Positions 63,492-64,000 of a DNA stretch of 64,000 nucleotides are shown in pieces. Positions within the stretch are counted from its first letter, which is position 1; every line of letters begins with the position of its first letter. The stretch lies in NCBI GenBank assembly GCA_016722445.1, contig JADKIZ010000018.1:21812-85811 (forward strand). The letters run 5' to 3'. Both the position numbers and the translations under genes were made by a program. This DNA is from Flavobacteriales bacterium. Lineage in GTDB: Bacteria > Bacteroidota > Bacteroidia > Flavobacteriales_D > Sanyastnellaceae. The notes under the pieces were generated by a model. The model was not told the origin of the DNA, did no database searches, and was given only the letters and a program-made list of their open reading frames with translations.

Positions 63492-64000
63492 AGGACAGGG
63501 AAGTGAGCACAGTTCAGGAAGACTTGAGCGTTTTCTTCAACTCAGTGCTGAACACAACATGCAAATTTGCAATTGCACGACGCCGGCTAATTTTTTCCAT
63601 TTACTGCGTAGACAGGTCAGAACGGATTATCGCAAACCTTTGGTGGTATTTACACCAAAAAAATTGCTTCGATATCCCAAAGCAGTTTCATCCATGGATG
63701 AAATGTCCAAAGGAAGATTTATGGAGTTGATTGAAGAGTCGGGCATCCATAAAAAGAACATTGATACTGTGGTGTTCTGTTCTGGAAAAGTTTATTACGA
63801 CATCCTCGAGTACAAAGAGAAAAATGGTATTGGAGAAAACATGTCAGTGATACGTTTAGAGCAACTCTATCCATTGCCAGAAACACAGATTCGCGAGGTC
63901 ATTGCTTCCTATGGCAAAAACATCAAACTCATTTGGGCGCAAGAAGAGCCGGAAAATATGGGTGCATGGGGCTACATCTTAAGAACCATGCGTGATTTAC
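63472..64000 (+). CDS. sucA: 2-oxoglutarate dehydrogenase E1, C-terminal part (frame broken, cut by window end)
   Basis: After the break the conserved sequence continues LLPHGYEGQGSEHSSGRLERFLQ, CNCTTPANFFHLLRRQV, PLVVFTPKKLLRYPKAVSS and VIRLEQLYPLPETQI, ending at the window edge in WAQEEPENMGAWGYIL. This is the transketolase C-terminal and pyrimidine-binding region of E1. The gene continues past 64000; in most genomes sucB follows, which the window cannot show. Confidence 0.9.
   Translation, partial: MLPHGYEGQGSEHSSGRLERFLQLSAEHNMQICNCTTPANFFHLLRRQVRTDYRKPLVVFTPKKLLRYPKAVSSMDEMSKGRFMELIEESGIHKKNIDTVVFCSGKVYYDILEYKEKNGIGENMSVIRLEQLYPLPETQIREVIASYGKNIKLIWAQEEPENMGAWGYILRTMRDL

Noticed and set aside
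1..64000. CRISPR arrays, transposons, integrases, phage genes
   Set aside because: I found no regular repeat-spacer pattern, transposase, terminal inverted repeats with target duplication, or phage structural genes. The only tandem repeats are the hexamer array after ssrA and short homopolymers.

Overview
The window is chromosomal DNA from a member of the Bacteroidota, most likely a Flavobacteriales-type bacterium. The evidence is a gliding/type IX secretion (T9SS) C-terminal sorting domain, a PorP/SprF protein, PD40-PKD-OmpA proteins, a T9SS-sorted deiminase, a Y_Y_Y propeller regulator, a SusC-like TonB receptor, an OlsF-type fused acyltransferase, TAnnTTTG-type -7 promoter elements, and weak or absent Shine-Dalgarno sites. 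The genus cannot be named from this sequence. I see no phage, insertion sequence, CRISPR array, rRNA or ordinary tRNA gene.

Layout: (1) 1-10700 (+) is a cell-surface operon: the end of a large T9SS adhesin, PorP/SprF, two paralogous PD40-PKD-OmpA proteins, an unknown exported protein, and a propeller-SpoIIE phosphatase. A LytS/LytT-like two-component pair faces it convergently at 10713-12483. (2) 12594-18267 holds ACP phosphodiesterase, small exported proteins, an MltF-like lytic transglycosylase and a secreted peptidylarginine-deiminase-like enzyme. (3) 18279-29969 is mostly metabolism and envelope: OlsF, a Tat-exported glycosylasparaginase, UbiA, an MFS carrier, LhgO, a Cys-rich small protein, a DUF2807 protein, a TonB-like protein, a transglutaminase-like lipoprotein and a saccharopine-dehydrogenase-like enzyme. 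(4) 30196-30594 is tmRNA (ssrA), with tag A-RNDNTSYALAA. (5) 31996-33436 is a DEAD-box helicase overlapping a cold-shock gene. (6) 33748-41162 (-) is a dabA-dabB-sulP-porin cluster that looks like a dissolved-inorganic-carbon uptake system. (7) 41277-50903 contains DUF2167, fumarylacetoacetase, a DUF5819/HTTM pair, MoxR and a three-gene periplasmic chaperone operon. (8) 51108-64000 contains guaB, an HYR/dockerin-like secreted protein, a B12-radical SAM protein, gdhA, a lipoprotein, a TonB-dependent receptor and the front of 2-oxoglutarate dehydrogenase E1 (sucA), cut by the window end.

A dominant feature is frame breakage. At least ten otherwise intact reading frames are interrupted by small indels, nearly all in short homopolymers or dinucleotide repeats: the unknown protein at 6587, the lytT-like gene, olsF, fahA, a PPIase, the TonB receptor (three times) and sucA (twice). 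Conserved protein sequence resumes in another frame each time, and several of these are housekeeping genes. The simplest reading is uncorrected sequencing or assembly indels, not gene decay. I describe the restored genes and give the break positions.

The most interesting biology is the DAB/SulP/porin cluster, the secreted PPAD-like deiminase with a conserved catalytic set, the surface operon with duplicated OmpA/SPOR-like proteins, and a set of genes whose -7 promoter element ends only 4-5 nt before the start codon, which suggests leaderless mRNAs.
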